Assembly (NCBI GenBank): GCA_001600415.1
Contig: BCJX01000003.1
Span: 2,666,761 to 2,730,760, forward strand
Origin: Pascua guehoae
Taxonomy: Eukaryota; Basidiomycota; Tremellomycetes; Trichosporonales; Trichosporonaceae
Reading direction: 5' to 3'
DNA length: 64,000 nucleotides
The notes below the pieces were generated by a model. The model was not told where the DNA came from. It saw only the letters and a list, made by a program, of their open reading frames with translations, and did not search any database. A program made the translations under genes and the position numbers. Below are positions 1 to 11,038 of this stretch, piece after piece (position 1 is the first letter of the stretch; every line of letters begins with the position of its first letter).

Positions 1-305
1 TGGTTGTGGTGTGTGCAAGAAAAATGGATACGGGTGGTGGGGTGGTGGTGTGTGGAGCAATGGAGAGATGGCTAGGTGCAGGCAAGAGTGACTACCACCA
101 CTAAGTAATCCACAGGCGGCGGCGAGGAGCGAGTGGCGACGGCGTTTCGGCGCTATCGGACTTGTGGCACAAGCCCAGGTAGCCGGTGCCCGTGCCGTGG
201 CCGGGCTGTCTGATTAGATAGCCGACGGCCACAAGCGACCACTAAACCCAACCCAACACTCACACTCGTTTATTTGCCATTCATTCTCCATCCCACATCT
301 CCAGC
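1..305. other. 5' flank without a recognisable gene
   Basis: I see no coding region here. The stretch probably holds the promoter and leader of the dephospho-CoA kinase gene that starts at 306. Confidence 0.5.
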
Positions 306-1723
306 ATGCTCGGTACGCACACCCACGCAGAACACTGCTGACACCAGTCGTCGGCCTCACCGGCGGCATTGCTACCGGTACGTAAACCCTTCCTTTTCAC
401 GCACTAATCCCCCAGGCAAGTCGACCGTCTCCAAGCTCCTCGCAACCCGCCACAACCTGCCCATCATCGACGCCGACATTCTCGCCCGCGACGTCGTCGC
501 CCCAGGCACGTCCGGGTTCGACCTCGTCGTCGCCCATTTCGGCCCCGACCGCGTCCTCCTCCCCGACGGCAGCCTGAACCGCGCGGCCATTGGCGACATT
601 GTCTTTCGCGACAAGGACGAGCGTACCTGGCTCAACGGCGTCATCCACCCCCGCGTCCGCTCGGCCATGTTCTGGGGCGTCGTCCGCGCCTGGCTCCGGG
701 GCGAGTGGTGTGTCGTCGTTGACGTGCCGCTCCTCATCGAGGCGGGGCTCTGGCGCTGGGTCGGCGAGACGGTCGTCGTGTACATGTGAGTATGGGAGTA
801 TGGGCGTCGGAGATGGCCGGTGTGGATCTCGGAGCCGGGGGCGGGACGGAGGGGGGAACTAGCGAGTTCCCAAGCTCTGCTCCTGGAGTGTGGAGGAGAT
901 TTCAGCGTGGTTAGGAGTGGTGGTGTGTTTGGGGCGGGGTGTTGGAGAACGGGAGCGTCGAACTCGCCGTCGTACGTGGGTAGCGTGTGGCGCCTCTCCC
1001 TCGTTGCAAGTTCAGTAGTGAACTTGCGACAAACGGCCACTCCAAATCATGTAGAGTTCCAAGGCTATCCCAGAGCTCCATGTGCTGTGTGGACTCCTCC
1101 CAAGTTGCTCCCAGTGCCCAGTCGCTCTAGCTCCGCTTGCTCCTGTCCCCACACCCAGTCTCCTTCCCCCTTCCTTTGGAACTTGAGTTCCACTGGCAGA
1201 CAGCGGGCCTCTCGGTCCCATTATCCATCCTCATCCCCATGTCCAATGACCCCTTCCCCTCCCCCCACCCATCCGCCCCCCCCCACACACACCCTCTCTC
1301 AACCCCACTAACACCAGCAACGAAAAACTCCAACTCTCGCGCCTCCTGGCGCGCCCCTCGAACCCGCCCCTCACCGAATCCCAAGCAACCTCGCGCATGG
1401 CGGCCCAGATGCCCGTCTCCACAAAGCTGGGATACGCCGACGCAGTCATCGACAACAGCGGCACGTTTACCGACCTCGAGGCCCAGGTCGACCGGATCGT
1501 CGCCAAGTGGCGCCGCCAACAGGGCGGTGCCACGGGCTGGTGGTGGCGCGTGTGCTGGCTCGTCCCGCCCGTCGGCGCCGTCGCGGGCTTGGTGTGTCTT
1601 GCGCTCAAGTGGATCCGCGCGCGACGCGGCGGGCGGCGGCGCGCGAGGGGTGAGGTGTCGCGTGGGCCGGAAAAGTTTGAGATGACGGATTTGCGCCGGC
1701 GCCATCCGTCGTCTAGTGGGTAG
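306..1723 (+). CDS. CAB5: Dephospho-CoA kinase (CAB5/CoaE family)
   Basis: Catalyses the last step of coenzyme A synthesis, ATP-dependent phosphorylation of dephospho-CoA. Exons 306-312, 348-377, 416-785 and 1318-1723 join in frame to about 270 residues. The first two exons are tiny (7 and 30 nt) but rebuild the P-loop GGIATGKST near residue 8. The DAD and the DVPLLIEAG segments typical of CoaE follow. Introns 1 and 2 are 35 and 38 nt; intron 3 is unusually long at 532 nt. After the kinase core the protein has a tryptophan-rich hydrophobic stretch (WWWRVCWLVPPVGAV) followed by an Arg/Lys-rich tail, which looks like a C-terminal membrane anchor. The fold call is firm. The anchoring membrane is unknown; mitochondrial or ER attachment is an inference. 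A second gene related to the CoA pathway lies at 8173-9690. Confidence 0.88.
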
Positions 1724-1749
1724 GTCGATGCCGCCGGCATGATGAGGCA

Positions 1750-1812
1750 GTACCGAGAGGCAGGACCGAGAGGCAGAACCGAGAGGCAGAACCGAGAGGC
1801 AGGACCGAGAGA
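1750..1812. repeat. Short tandem repeat downstream of CAB5
   Basis: About five near-identical 13-nt units (GAGGCAGRACCGA) lie in tandem just past the CAB5 stop. The rest of 1724-2178 shows no gene; it separates CAB5 from the convergent URA4 gene. Confidence 0.75.
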
Positions 1813-2178
1813 GCAGATGTTATAGTGTAGATGCCATGCCATGGTATAGAGGTAGCAAGCGGACAGGGGCGCTGTAGTGCGCGCGAGTTTCCCCGCAGCG
1901 GGGCATGCTGCCCTGGATTGGGCTCCCTTGTCCGCACTGACGGCGATCGTTTATCGCATGTGGTAGGAAGGGCCATGGTGACATTGTCCTGGTTCTGTTG
2001 TACCCCACTGTCCCGGTTCAGTTGTACCATGCTGGCATTCCATTGTTGACTCTACAATCGCACCGATGCACTCCCTTGGCGCCAGTAGACTTTGGTCACC
2101 AGGTCCCACGACCCCACTGTTGTGAACACCTACTAGCCACCCCTAATCTAACACTCTACACTCGCGCTCCCGTGGCTC

Positions 2179-4037
2179 CTACTTTGCAATCTCCCACCCG
2201 AGCTCCTTGCCAGCCCAGAAGGGCACGACCTCGATCCCGTCGTCGCCCCTCAGCCACGCGGGGACCTTGAACGGCCTCGCCGGGCGGCGGAGCACGACCT
2301 CCTGCCCCCGCTGTGCGGGCACGCCGTAGAAGGCGCGGCCGTGGGTGGAGACGTATCCCGCGAGCTGGTCGAGGGCGCCAAAGCTCTCGAGCAGCGTCGC
2401 GACGAGCGGCACGAGGTAGGGGCTCGTGTAGCAGCCCGCCGCGCACGCGTGCAGGTCGCCGCACGCGCTCACGACCGGCGCCTTGGACGCGCTCGGGTGC
2501 GGGGCGCTGTCCGAGCCCAGGAAAAACTTGGGGTTGCCCGACCGGATCGCGTCCTGGAGTGCGCGCCGGTCGCGCGGCTCCTTGGCAATCGGCTTGCAGA
2601 AGTGGTGCGGCTGCGGGGCCACGGCGTCGATCGTCAGCCACAGGTGGTGCGCCGTGATTGTGCACGCGACGTTGGCCGGCAGCGAGGCGACCTGCGAGTG
2701 TTAGTGGTGTGACGTGACGTGATGGTACAAAGTGCGGGGTTTCATGACTGGGCCATGTCGAGTTGGTGGCAGCCAGGATGAACAGCGTCCACTTGTTCCT
2801 CGCCCAACCCATAAACCGACCCCGGGCAGCACTCCAGACTCACACACTCTACCGCCTCGGCCGTGGTGGCGTGCTCGAGCACGATGCGGAGCTTGGGAAA
2901 GTCGGCCGCGAGCTTGCGCAGGTGCTCGAGAAAGTGCTTTTCGGCATTGAGGACCGAAATGTTCTGCAGTCAGTATAAACTCGTACACACCCACACACTC
3001 TCTCGCTACATGTCCGGTTCTACCGAACACGCTCGCACGCACCTTGTCGTCATCGCTCGGCACCTCGCCGTGGAGGTTGAGCACCATCCCCTCCTCCTCC
3101 ATGGCCTTGAAGACGGGATAGTAGACGCCATAGTCTTCGATCCCCGACGACGAGTTGGTCGTCACGCCCCGCGGGTACGACTTGACGCCTGCCCGTCAGC
3201 CAGCTGCAATACTAATTTTGGTGGGTAGCTCACCCCGGACGCCGGCCTTGGCCGCCTTGCGGATCTCGTCGGGCGTCACCTCGGGGTGCAAGTAGAGCGT
3301 CATGAGCCACTCGGTGTCGGGCGCGATGCGCTGCAGCTGCTTTTGGTACGCGAGGACGTGCTCCGTCTTGGTCAGGGGCGGGACGAGGTTGGGCTGCGGG
3401 TTAGTGGTGAACGCATGGCAGGCGGGGAGGCGGGGCTGGGGAGGGGGTTGTGGCCGAGTTACGGAGCGGACCGGGTTACACGAGCGCGGGGAGGTTGAGA
3501 CGCAGCCCAAGTTGGTGTTCACAGCGGACCAAGCTAGCCAGAGCAGCAGCGCCAGAGCAGCAGCGCAAGCTCGTTGCTGAGGCGCCGACAGATCATGCAA
3601 GACAGAGACACAAGCTGCAATCCTTGTGCAAGTTGCGACGCTTCCCAGTCCCCCCACCCCAGCACCTGATACGCTGGACGCGCCCCAGCAGCAGTGCTAG
3701 AGCAGCAATGCCAGAGCAGCAGCGCAATGTCGTTGCTGAGGGCGCCGACAGACCATGCAAGACAGAGACACAAGATACAATCCTTGTGCAAGTTGCGAGG
3801 CTTCCCAATCCACCCCAGCACCTGTATGTGCTGGCTCCATTCCAGTGTAGTCGACACGACACCCACCATGACATACGCCGTGCGCACGCCACCCTCGGCG
3901 ACGTGCGGGGTCACGAGCTCGGCCATGGGCCCCTGGCGCACATGGACGTGGAAGCTGGCCGTCAGCGGGTCGTCTTGCAGTGGGGGTGCAGCTCACTCGG
4001 CCGGGGAGGGGAGCGTGATCTCGGAGGGCGAGGACAT
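2179..4037 (-). CDS. URA4: Dihydroorotase (URA4/PyrC type)
   Basis: Cyclises carbamoyl-aspartate to dihydroorotate in pyrimidine synthesis. Minus-strand exons are 3997-4037, 3955-cut 3867-3954, 3234-3393, 3043-3188, 2844-2963 and 2179-2691 (the second exon is 3867-3954), giving about 355 residues. The first intron is only 42 nt. Removing it skips an in-frame TGA and rebuilds the metal-binding motif FHVHVRQG. Further hallmarks are PNLVPPLT, the YLHPE segment, VKSYPRG with the carboxylated-lysine position, NLHGE, LEHATTAEAV and LGSDSAPH near the C-terminus. Length and motif order match the class II homodimeric enzyme of yeast. The 473-nt second intron carries a duplicated block (see the repeat at 3535-3840). 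Convergent with CAB5. Confidence 0.92.
3535..3840. repeat. Roughly 160-bp tandem duplication inside a URA4 intron
   Basis: Two adjacent copies of a block containing CGTTGCTGAG, GACAGAGACACAAG and AATCCTTGTGCAAGTTGCGA lie entirely inside the intron at 3394-3866. They differ at scattered positions, so the duplication is not brand new. Neither copy disturbs the splice sites I assign. Confidence 0.85.
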
Positions 4038-4920
4038 GGTGGCGAGTGGGTGGTGTTGACAAGGAGAGCAATGGAGTAAAGGTAACACTTGCACCTGGGA
4101 CCTTTGGAGCTTTGGAGCTTGGGCAGGTGATTGTGGTCGGGATTCCGACTTTTTTTTGTCCGAATCTATCATTTCCACCGGCAAAACCCACCCAGAGGCG
4201 ACTGGAACCTGGCCCAATCATCCAATCGTCCAATGACCAACTTGGGGCAGCCCCCAGCCTCCAGCCTGCAGTCGGACCCAGTCTGGGATCTGTGGCGTAC
4301 TAGGCCTGAGGTTGTACTCTAGGATCTGTGAAATCTCCAACCAATGACACCCGGCCGCCGGACACGCCCGTAGGCTGTGGAAATCGCAGACGCCGTGCCC
4401 CGCACTGCCCCGCCAGGCCGAACCGGGTGCCGCCGACGCAACACCGCCGCGCACTTTGCCAAGACCAGACTAGACATGCTGGACAAGACAAGACGACCCA
4501 GCATGCCAGCCACTAGCCACGATACCATACACCATTCAGTGCACATGAATCACCGCCGACGCCCGAGACACTGCTCCAACCGCCATCGCAATGTCCCCCT
4601 CACCCCCATCGCATCTTACGAAATCGCTCTGGTCGCTTGCTGCAGTGGTGTGCATCCTGTGCTACTGTACGTGTTTGGTGTTTTCACTAGCAATACAAAT
4701 GGGATCGTGGTCGGGTCGTCGTGGTATCGTAACTGTATTACTACTAGCGCCAGCGCCGGAGAGTGGAATACTTGTACGTCGTGGTGTAGGTTGGGTTGAG
4801 GCCGAGGCCGATGCCGGGGCCGAAGTTCAGGCCGAGGTCGATGCCGGGGGGGGGGGATTTTTCTACTCTGCCGCACACCATGTCCCCCCCCCCCCCCGCC
4901 TCGGCGTGTACATTTTGTCC
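4038..4920. other. Intergenic, homopolymer-rich
   Basis: No supported gene. Contains runs of G (about 4848-4856) and C (about 4883-4895). An open frame from 4591 with a hydrophobic start exists, but its composition is low-complexity and I do not call it. Confidence 0.5.
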
Positions 4921-5930
4921 TCATGTAGGCGACGGCCGGCGCGAGAGCCGCTTACTCGGCCGCCTGCTGCCGCTGCTCCGCCGCGACGCGGGCATGGACC
5001 CGACGTCGAATATCGACTTGTGCACGACGCCCGGCGCGGGTGATGGCGACGACGTCGAGTTCGAGTTGGAATTCGAGGTCGAGGTCGAGCGCGAGCGGGC
5101 CGGGTGGGGGACGGCGCGGATGACGCCGTCTGGCGGCGACGAGAGGGGGCGGAGCGGGCTGGGCGACGAGTTGCGCGAGGTGCTCGGCGACGAGGCGGGG
5201 GAGGCCGAGCTCGACGACGAGCGGTCGTGGTCGTGCTCGCGCCGCGCGTCGTCGTGCGGGAACGACGTGATCCGGCGGCCCGCGACGTACTGGCCGATCG
5301 GGCGCATGTGGCTGTGGTGTTAGTGTCTGAATAACTGGGCTTTGGGATGTGGAGAGCGGGGTGGGGTGGGTGGGTTGTGTGTCGTCGCAAGTAGACAGTC
5401 GTTCCATTGCCTTTTGTGTCCACGCAGGCGGTCCACGATGCATTACTAGCATTTGGAACACGACAAATCCCCCCACACGCTGACAAACGATATAACACCA
5501 CCCACGCATGACTCACTTGCCAGCGACACGACTGATCTCGGCCATGCGCTGCCGCTGCTGGTCCGAGAGACCGGCCGCGGCAGGCAGACCGCCAACGGTC
5601 ATGCTCATTGTCCCGTACGCATCCTGCGATGCGACAGACTGGGCGCGTTCACGTTTTGGTGCGACGAGAACCTGGCTCTCGTTCTGGACAAAAGTCAGCG
5701 TCCGTGCGTTTGTCGGCATGAGTTGACATGAATGGTGGCACTGTGCGTCGTCGACATGAATGGTGGCACCCGCGGCACAAAGGGCGACGTGTGCCACAAA
5801 CGTGCCACTGGGTGCCACTGGGTGCCACCCCGTGCCACTGCGGCAGCCACTGCAACTGTAAACGTACCTGGGAGTGCGAGTCTCGTCGTTCTCGCGATCG
5901 CAGGCAGGGGATCAAGTCGAGCCAGCCCAT
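4921..5930 (-). CDS. Hypothetical small basic/serine-rich protein with N-terminal MG
   Basis: Three exons (5868-5930, 5517-5683, 4921-5311) join in frame to about 206 residues. The N-terminus MGWLDLIPCLRSRERR has Gly2 and Cys9, compatible with myristoylation or acylation and membrane tethering. The middle contains a short helix-like segment DQQRQRMAEISRVAG. The last exon is a Ser/Arg/Asp-rich disordered tail with SN and ST runs. I do not recognise a family. All donors are GTRNGT or GTGAGT and the acceptors CAG, with phases consistent at both junctions, which favours a real gene. The 184-nt first intron holds short repeats built on GTGCCACTGG. Function unknown. Confidence 0.6.
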
Positions 5931-8172
5931 GCTCGCGAGGCCATGGGTGTCGGTGAAAGAAGAGGGTGGGGAGGGAGAATGGGTGGGGAGGGGGGGTGAA
6001 AAAGAGATGGGAGAGAGCTAACGGGGGGGACCACTCGGTCGGTATCCATGGTGGTGGCTGGAGTAGTTATAGTCCCCCCGACTCGATGGCCAGGATTGTG
6101 CGTGCGTTGCTTTCAGGTGTGGGGTTGGGGGCAAAGGACGCTAAAGGGGCGGTGCTCCTGGGGACTGACTGCCTGACTGCACAGGTCCTGCACTGGTGGT
6201 GCATGTTTACCGCCGGGAGTCGTCGGGTGGCTCGGGTCTGTCAGACGTGTTCCTCTAGTGTGCCTCTCGGCAGATGCTCTCGGTATGCGGGGTATAACCC
6301 CTCTCGGCGTTGGTGCCTGGCAATAGTGCTAAGCAGTTGGTCGTCTTGCTGGGTAAGCAACCCAGGCATGCAGGCAGCAGCAGCAGGCAGGCAGGCAGGC
6401 AGGCAAAAGGCAGCAGCAGCAGCCAAGTGACTGTGATGGCGCTAGTCCGCCACGCCGTCATGCCAGGGCCCATCACGCACCATTATTGCACCATCCTGGC
6501 ACCAACTCTGGCACCATTCTGGCGCTCATGGTGCAAATTGTGCCCTTGCGGAATGCTGCGCTGGGACCCGACGCGGAAGCGGTACGGTACGGTAGTGCAC
6601 ACAACCAACACAGACCTGACCCGACTTGACCTGGCAGTCGCAGGCTCGGCGCCACAAGACGCCATTCTTCTCGTGTCTCTCGGCAGCTGATCACCATCCA
6701 AGACGTCAGCATGTCGATGGGGGCGTCACCCAAGTGTCACCCAAGCAAAGAATAAATGACGACGAACTTTGGCGCAGCGCCATCGCGTCTTCATTGTCCA
6801 TCGCAAAGAGGCAGGGAGGCGGGGTGTCGGTGTCGGTCGGGTGGAGCGTTCGGCGCCTTGTCTTGTCCTGTCTTGCGCGTCCCACTCCCCGGTCAACGCC
6901 AGACTCCTGAGCCACGGATGGGGGGGTTCCTTGGCTCCTTAGCATTCCTTTGGCGGCGGTGAGCTTAAACTGCATCGTCTCCTCCGTCCTGAGCTTGGTT
7001 CAACGGGAATTGCGCGAAACAACGGCAGTGGAACCAAGGCCTGACTTGGTAGGAGACGCCTGTCCAGGAACGGGATTCTTGGGGTCCAACTGGTGGCTTG
7101 ATCGAAATAAACCCTCAATTCCATCGACTAAGAGCTGTCCTCGTGACCCAACGTTGCACTGGGGCCCTGCATCGCATCGCAGCACGACAGTGCGCACAAT
7201 ACGACATGGGCCCATCAAAACCCCTCACCGGCGTCCCTCAACGTCACAACGGAGGGTATTTCGTGTGACCGCCGCGTTCTCGCGATGAAACAGTTGGGGA
7301 AACACTTAATGCCATCCATGTCTCGACTAGACATCCCACATCCCCCAACTCTTATACTCTACGTGACACAGATTGAGCAAATAACTCACTCGTGAGGCAA
7401 ATTCATCGCGCGACTTTGTCACTGCGCGTGACGAATTCCTGTGCAACCAAGCTAGTTGACCAAAAAAAAAGGTTCGCGTTCGCCGTCAGACTTGGCCCAA
7501 CTGATTGACACTTCGGAGATGGTCGTGCATGCGTGTTCGGCGTGCGCGGGGTGGAATCGCATCGCAGCCAACAAACGCGCCCGAAGGTTACTACTACTCT
7601 TGTGCCACGCGTCCTTTTCCGTGGCTTGGCAGACTGAAAGACTGGGCGGGCATGGGTGACAGAGTAGTGTGCCATTGGGCTGGACGCGATCAACCTACCA
7701 ACAAAGCACCCGCAGTGCGGGATGTGACGGTCAGGTGACGCCACCCCTAGTGTCGCCGACCGAGTTATCCCGCAACCTACGTACTTGCCACCTTGCCACG
7801 GGCCACACTTGCACGACTTACTTGCAATCCAAGGAATCCACGGGTGACTTTGTTTCGGAAGCGGAATGTCGGAACGCGTCACAGAACACGGCGAACGCTG
7901 CTTGACACTTCCCATGCAACATGTGCAAACACGTGCTACAGAGTGTGTCACAAAGGAACAAGAAAGGCGTAGGCGTGCCGAGGCATGCATATGTTGAGTT
8001 GCTGCAAACATGCAGACCTTGCAACAGCTGGCCAGCGTCACTTGTCGTTCCTTTTTGACACCCTCTGCACGTGTACAGACAGCACATGCAGCACATCCCA
8101 GGAGCCGAAACAGCCCATACGCCAATCTACAACGGCTACCATCATTCTATACACTAATATAACCCCTACTAC
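5931..8172. other. 2.2-kb gene-free stretch
   Basis: I find no open frame with family features or convincing splice structure on either strand. The region contains a GCA/GGCA microsatellite at about 6366-6423 and is otherwise unremarkable. A non-coding RNA or a fast-evolving gene cannot be excluded. Confidence 0.4.
6366..6423. repeat. GCA/GGCA microsatellite
   Basis: Alternating CAG triplets and GGCA tetramers, about 58 nt, in an intergenic region. Confidence 0.85.
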
Positions 8173-9690
8173 TTACGCAAACCACCAGTGCCGCTCCCAG
8201 TACGACGCGCCCTGTTGCATCTTCTTCCAGTCATCGAGCGGATCTCGTTCTGGAGTCGCGGCGAGGCTCAATTCGACCGCTGACGGGCCAGGCATGTGGT
8301 TGGTTGCCTGAGTCGGCAGAGGAGGATGGTTCTGTATGGCACCTCCCACGTATGAGACTTCTCCCCAGATTGGTCTGAACGAATGGAACTGCGGCGGGCA
8401 ATCTGGCGGCGCACCTGGTTTTGTCGATGGAGCAGTGGCCGGCGCCGGTCTGGCCCCCATGCCTTCACGAATGAATACCATGTCCTCCATGGGCACGTTA
8501 TTCGGGGTGCCAAGAAATGGTGCCGGCTCCCCCCGCGATGGCGGGTCGGTCATTATTTGTTCGCTCTGCGCTCGGCTGCGCCGCTCTCGTTCCCGGTCTT
8601 GTTCTTCCTCTTCGCGCTGGGCGGCGTGTTGAGCGTGTCGCATGTGGTACAGTGCCGCCATGTCCTGCACCGCAATCACAATGTCTCGCCAGTCCGTCAT
8701 CCTCCCGCGAACTAGAGGGTTAGTACGAAGGTGTGATCTCGGACGCGCCTGATCCCGGCCAGCAAGTATATACGCCTTGACAGTGTTACGCCACTCACGC
8801 TACTCACGTTGGGGTGGAGCAGTGGCTCCTTGTGGCCCAAGAACAATATAGCCAAGCTCGTTCATGGCCGCCAAATGTTTCGCAGTGAACGGGTGCACAA
8901 AGGCGTGGCTGCTCATGTCGGGGCAGACAATCACTGGTGTACTGGGTGACATTGCGCGGAGTAGTGAAAGCTGGGGAGTTTGTGAGCGACAACAACATGT
9001 CAATCGGGAGGAAACCTACTGCCATGTTGTCGCATATTCCTGCCACACACTTTGCCAGAAAGTCTGCCGAGCACGGCGCCACGACGACAAGATCGGCCCA
9101 TCGTCGAAGCTGGTACGTCATTAGTAACCCGTGTCAACAAACGGCTCACTTCTAGGTGCAGGATGGGGTCCCCCTGCTTGTCCCAGCACTGCATGGTAAG
9201 CACATGCAAGTCCAGTCACTTTTGATCACTCACCTCCATGTCATTTTGATCTGTCCAGACCCTCACTCCCCAGTCGGATAGTGATTGGCAGTCATCATCG
9301 CTCAGGTTCCAAGACTGCCGGATAGCCTGATCGACCGCTTCCTGACTGAAGAACTGCAGCGCCTGGTTGGTGGCGACTATCTGCAGGTCAAGGCCTGAGT
9401 CCTACGGCCATCAGTCAACATCAGTGTGGAATAGTTTACAGACCATTAACCTGGAATTATCTACTTACCTTGCTCAGTGCACCAGCCAGTGCGGGGAGGT
9501 TGGTACTCGCGGTTGAGCCTGATGCAATGATGACGACACGAAAAATGTCATCCGATACGCCTTGGGGACGGTTTTGGGCTGCGAGGAATGGGAGAGTAGA
9601 CTTTACAGGTGGGAGAACCAGACGTGGCGCGGGTGATTGGTGAATGTTCTCTGGCAGGGGTAGGAAGGCGTCGAGAGACGCTCTGTCCAT
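8173..9690 (-). CDS. Phosphopantothenoylcysteine decarboxylase-like (Hal3/Sis2/Cab3) flavoprotein
   Basis: Six exons (9469-9690, 9234-9401, 9150-9188, 9020-9109, 8808-8970, 8173-8711) give about 406 residues. The flavoprotein fold is clear: IIASGSTAS near residue 56, the HxELRRWAD helix (LHLELRRWADLVVVAP), LAKCVAGICDNM, and TPVIVCP. This family either makes 4'-phosphopantetheine in CoA synthesis or inhibits Ppz1-type phosphatases, and in yeast the decarboxylase is a mixed trimer. The conserved His is present. The usual PxMNxxMW motif is instead PDMSSHAFVHP, losing the catalytic Asn, and the Cys-containing clamp before MTDWRDI is replaced by GATAPPQLRGRM. A long Arg/Glu-rich coiled-coil-like tail follows (residues about 250-310). 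I infer a His-only partner subunit rather than a self-sufficient enzyme. Start chosen at the first Met before a Pro-rich leader; an in-frame upstream extension is possible. Confidence 0.82.
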
Positions 9691-11038
9691 GACGGAGTTT
9701 GAGATGGGCTGGAGCTTTGGGAGAGGCAAGCAAGTACGGAGGGGGGATGGCGGCCGATGTGATGATTCCAAACAACTGAAAATGGCCGCCGCCAGTAGTG
9801 GCTGACGTACAGAAGTGTACGTGTACATGTGGATAAGTACGCCTCTGGCCCATGACCTCATCGGCAAAAAAACTATCCGCAACCCCCTCTCTGTCGCTGG
9901 CCTCCGGCAATTGCGGCAGCCGGAAACAAACGCCACGCACAGACCACGCGACTGAAACACATGGCGTCGCATCACGTGACAAACTTGTTTTTGGGCGCTT
10001 CTTCAAGGATGACGTGTTACGTATTACGACACGGACCGCATGTCCAGTGTTTTATTTAAATGCGGGCACCGGTATATGGATTATTGCCCCTTTTGGGAAT
10101 CGGTGGCGCTCAATTTTTTTTCCTTGACCAAGGGGTCGATCTTTTTTTTTGCAAGCCACGGCGCGCCCGGCGCGTAAAAAGATTGAATGGGAGACGCGAC
10201 GACTGGCCAGGATGATCAGGGGCATCAGAGACACTACTGTCTGCCTGAAGCAAAAACAAATCCAAAATAATATAGCAATCGTGCACCTGCTGCAGGCTGG
10301 TTGTTAATACCTTTTTGAGCACAGACCCCTTATCCCCACGCATGCCATTGTGCATTGTGCATCGTGCATCGTGCATCGTGTCTTGAACAGAAACCCTTTA
10401 CCCCGGTGTATCAGGAGAGAAAGGACACGACTGTCTGTGGGAGAGCAGGGGTACAAATGACCCACGCGATGCTGCTGCGTGGTCGATGCAAAACAGCCGA
10501 CTGGCTACTGGCCCAAACTGACCACTGTCCGGCCCGCGAATGCATCGGCCCACGACGCCAGTCAACGCGCGCTCTCTGCTCTCTCCGTTTTACCAGGCGC
10601 TCCAGGCGCTCCCCGGCGCATCCGCACATCCAGGCGCGTCAGCGCGTGCCACGCTAACAGCCGCAAGATGGCCCAGATGGCTGCAGATGGCCCAAATGGC
10701 CCAAATGGCCCAGATTTCACAGTCCCACTCCCAGTCCCAGACCCCCCCCCCTCCCCCTTTCAGTCCCATCGCCCGCCCCTGTCTCCCTCACTTCCCGGCC
10801 GGGCCACGCACACGGCGAAAAGAGGCCGCGTCTGGTTGTTGACCCATCGTGCAATCCTCCCAACATTTCATCCTTCATATCTTGCATACATACATCATCC
10901 CCCCCCCCCCCCCCCCGCCCCCCCCCCCCCCCCCACCCCCACCCTCTCTCTCTTCGTCTTCGTCCTTCTTTCTTTTTCTTTTCTTCGTTGCAGATCCTAC
11001 CTACACGTCACACGGCTACTCGGCGACACTCGTTCACC
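9691..11038. promoter_or_regulatory. Divergent intergenic region with long pyrimidine tract
   Basis: Lies between the Hal3-like gene (minus) and the elongase (plus). About 10898-10938 is an almost unbroken C run that passes into CT-rich sequence (to about 10990) just upstream of the elongase start, typical of strong fungal promoters. Short GTGCATC repeats occur at about 10350-10380. No coding region is supported. Confidence 0.55.

Noticed and set aside
372..1040. Long minus-strand frames over CAB5
   Set aside because: They mirror the GC-rich coding strand; no motif, and CAB5 splicing is well supported.
4591..5043. Plus-strand frame with a hydrophobic N-terminus followed by Glu/Ala repeats
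   Set aside because: It overlaps the better supported minus-strand three-exon gene at its 3' end, runs through G and C homopolymers and has no family feature.
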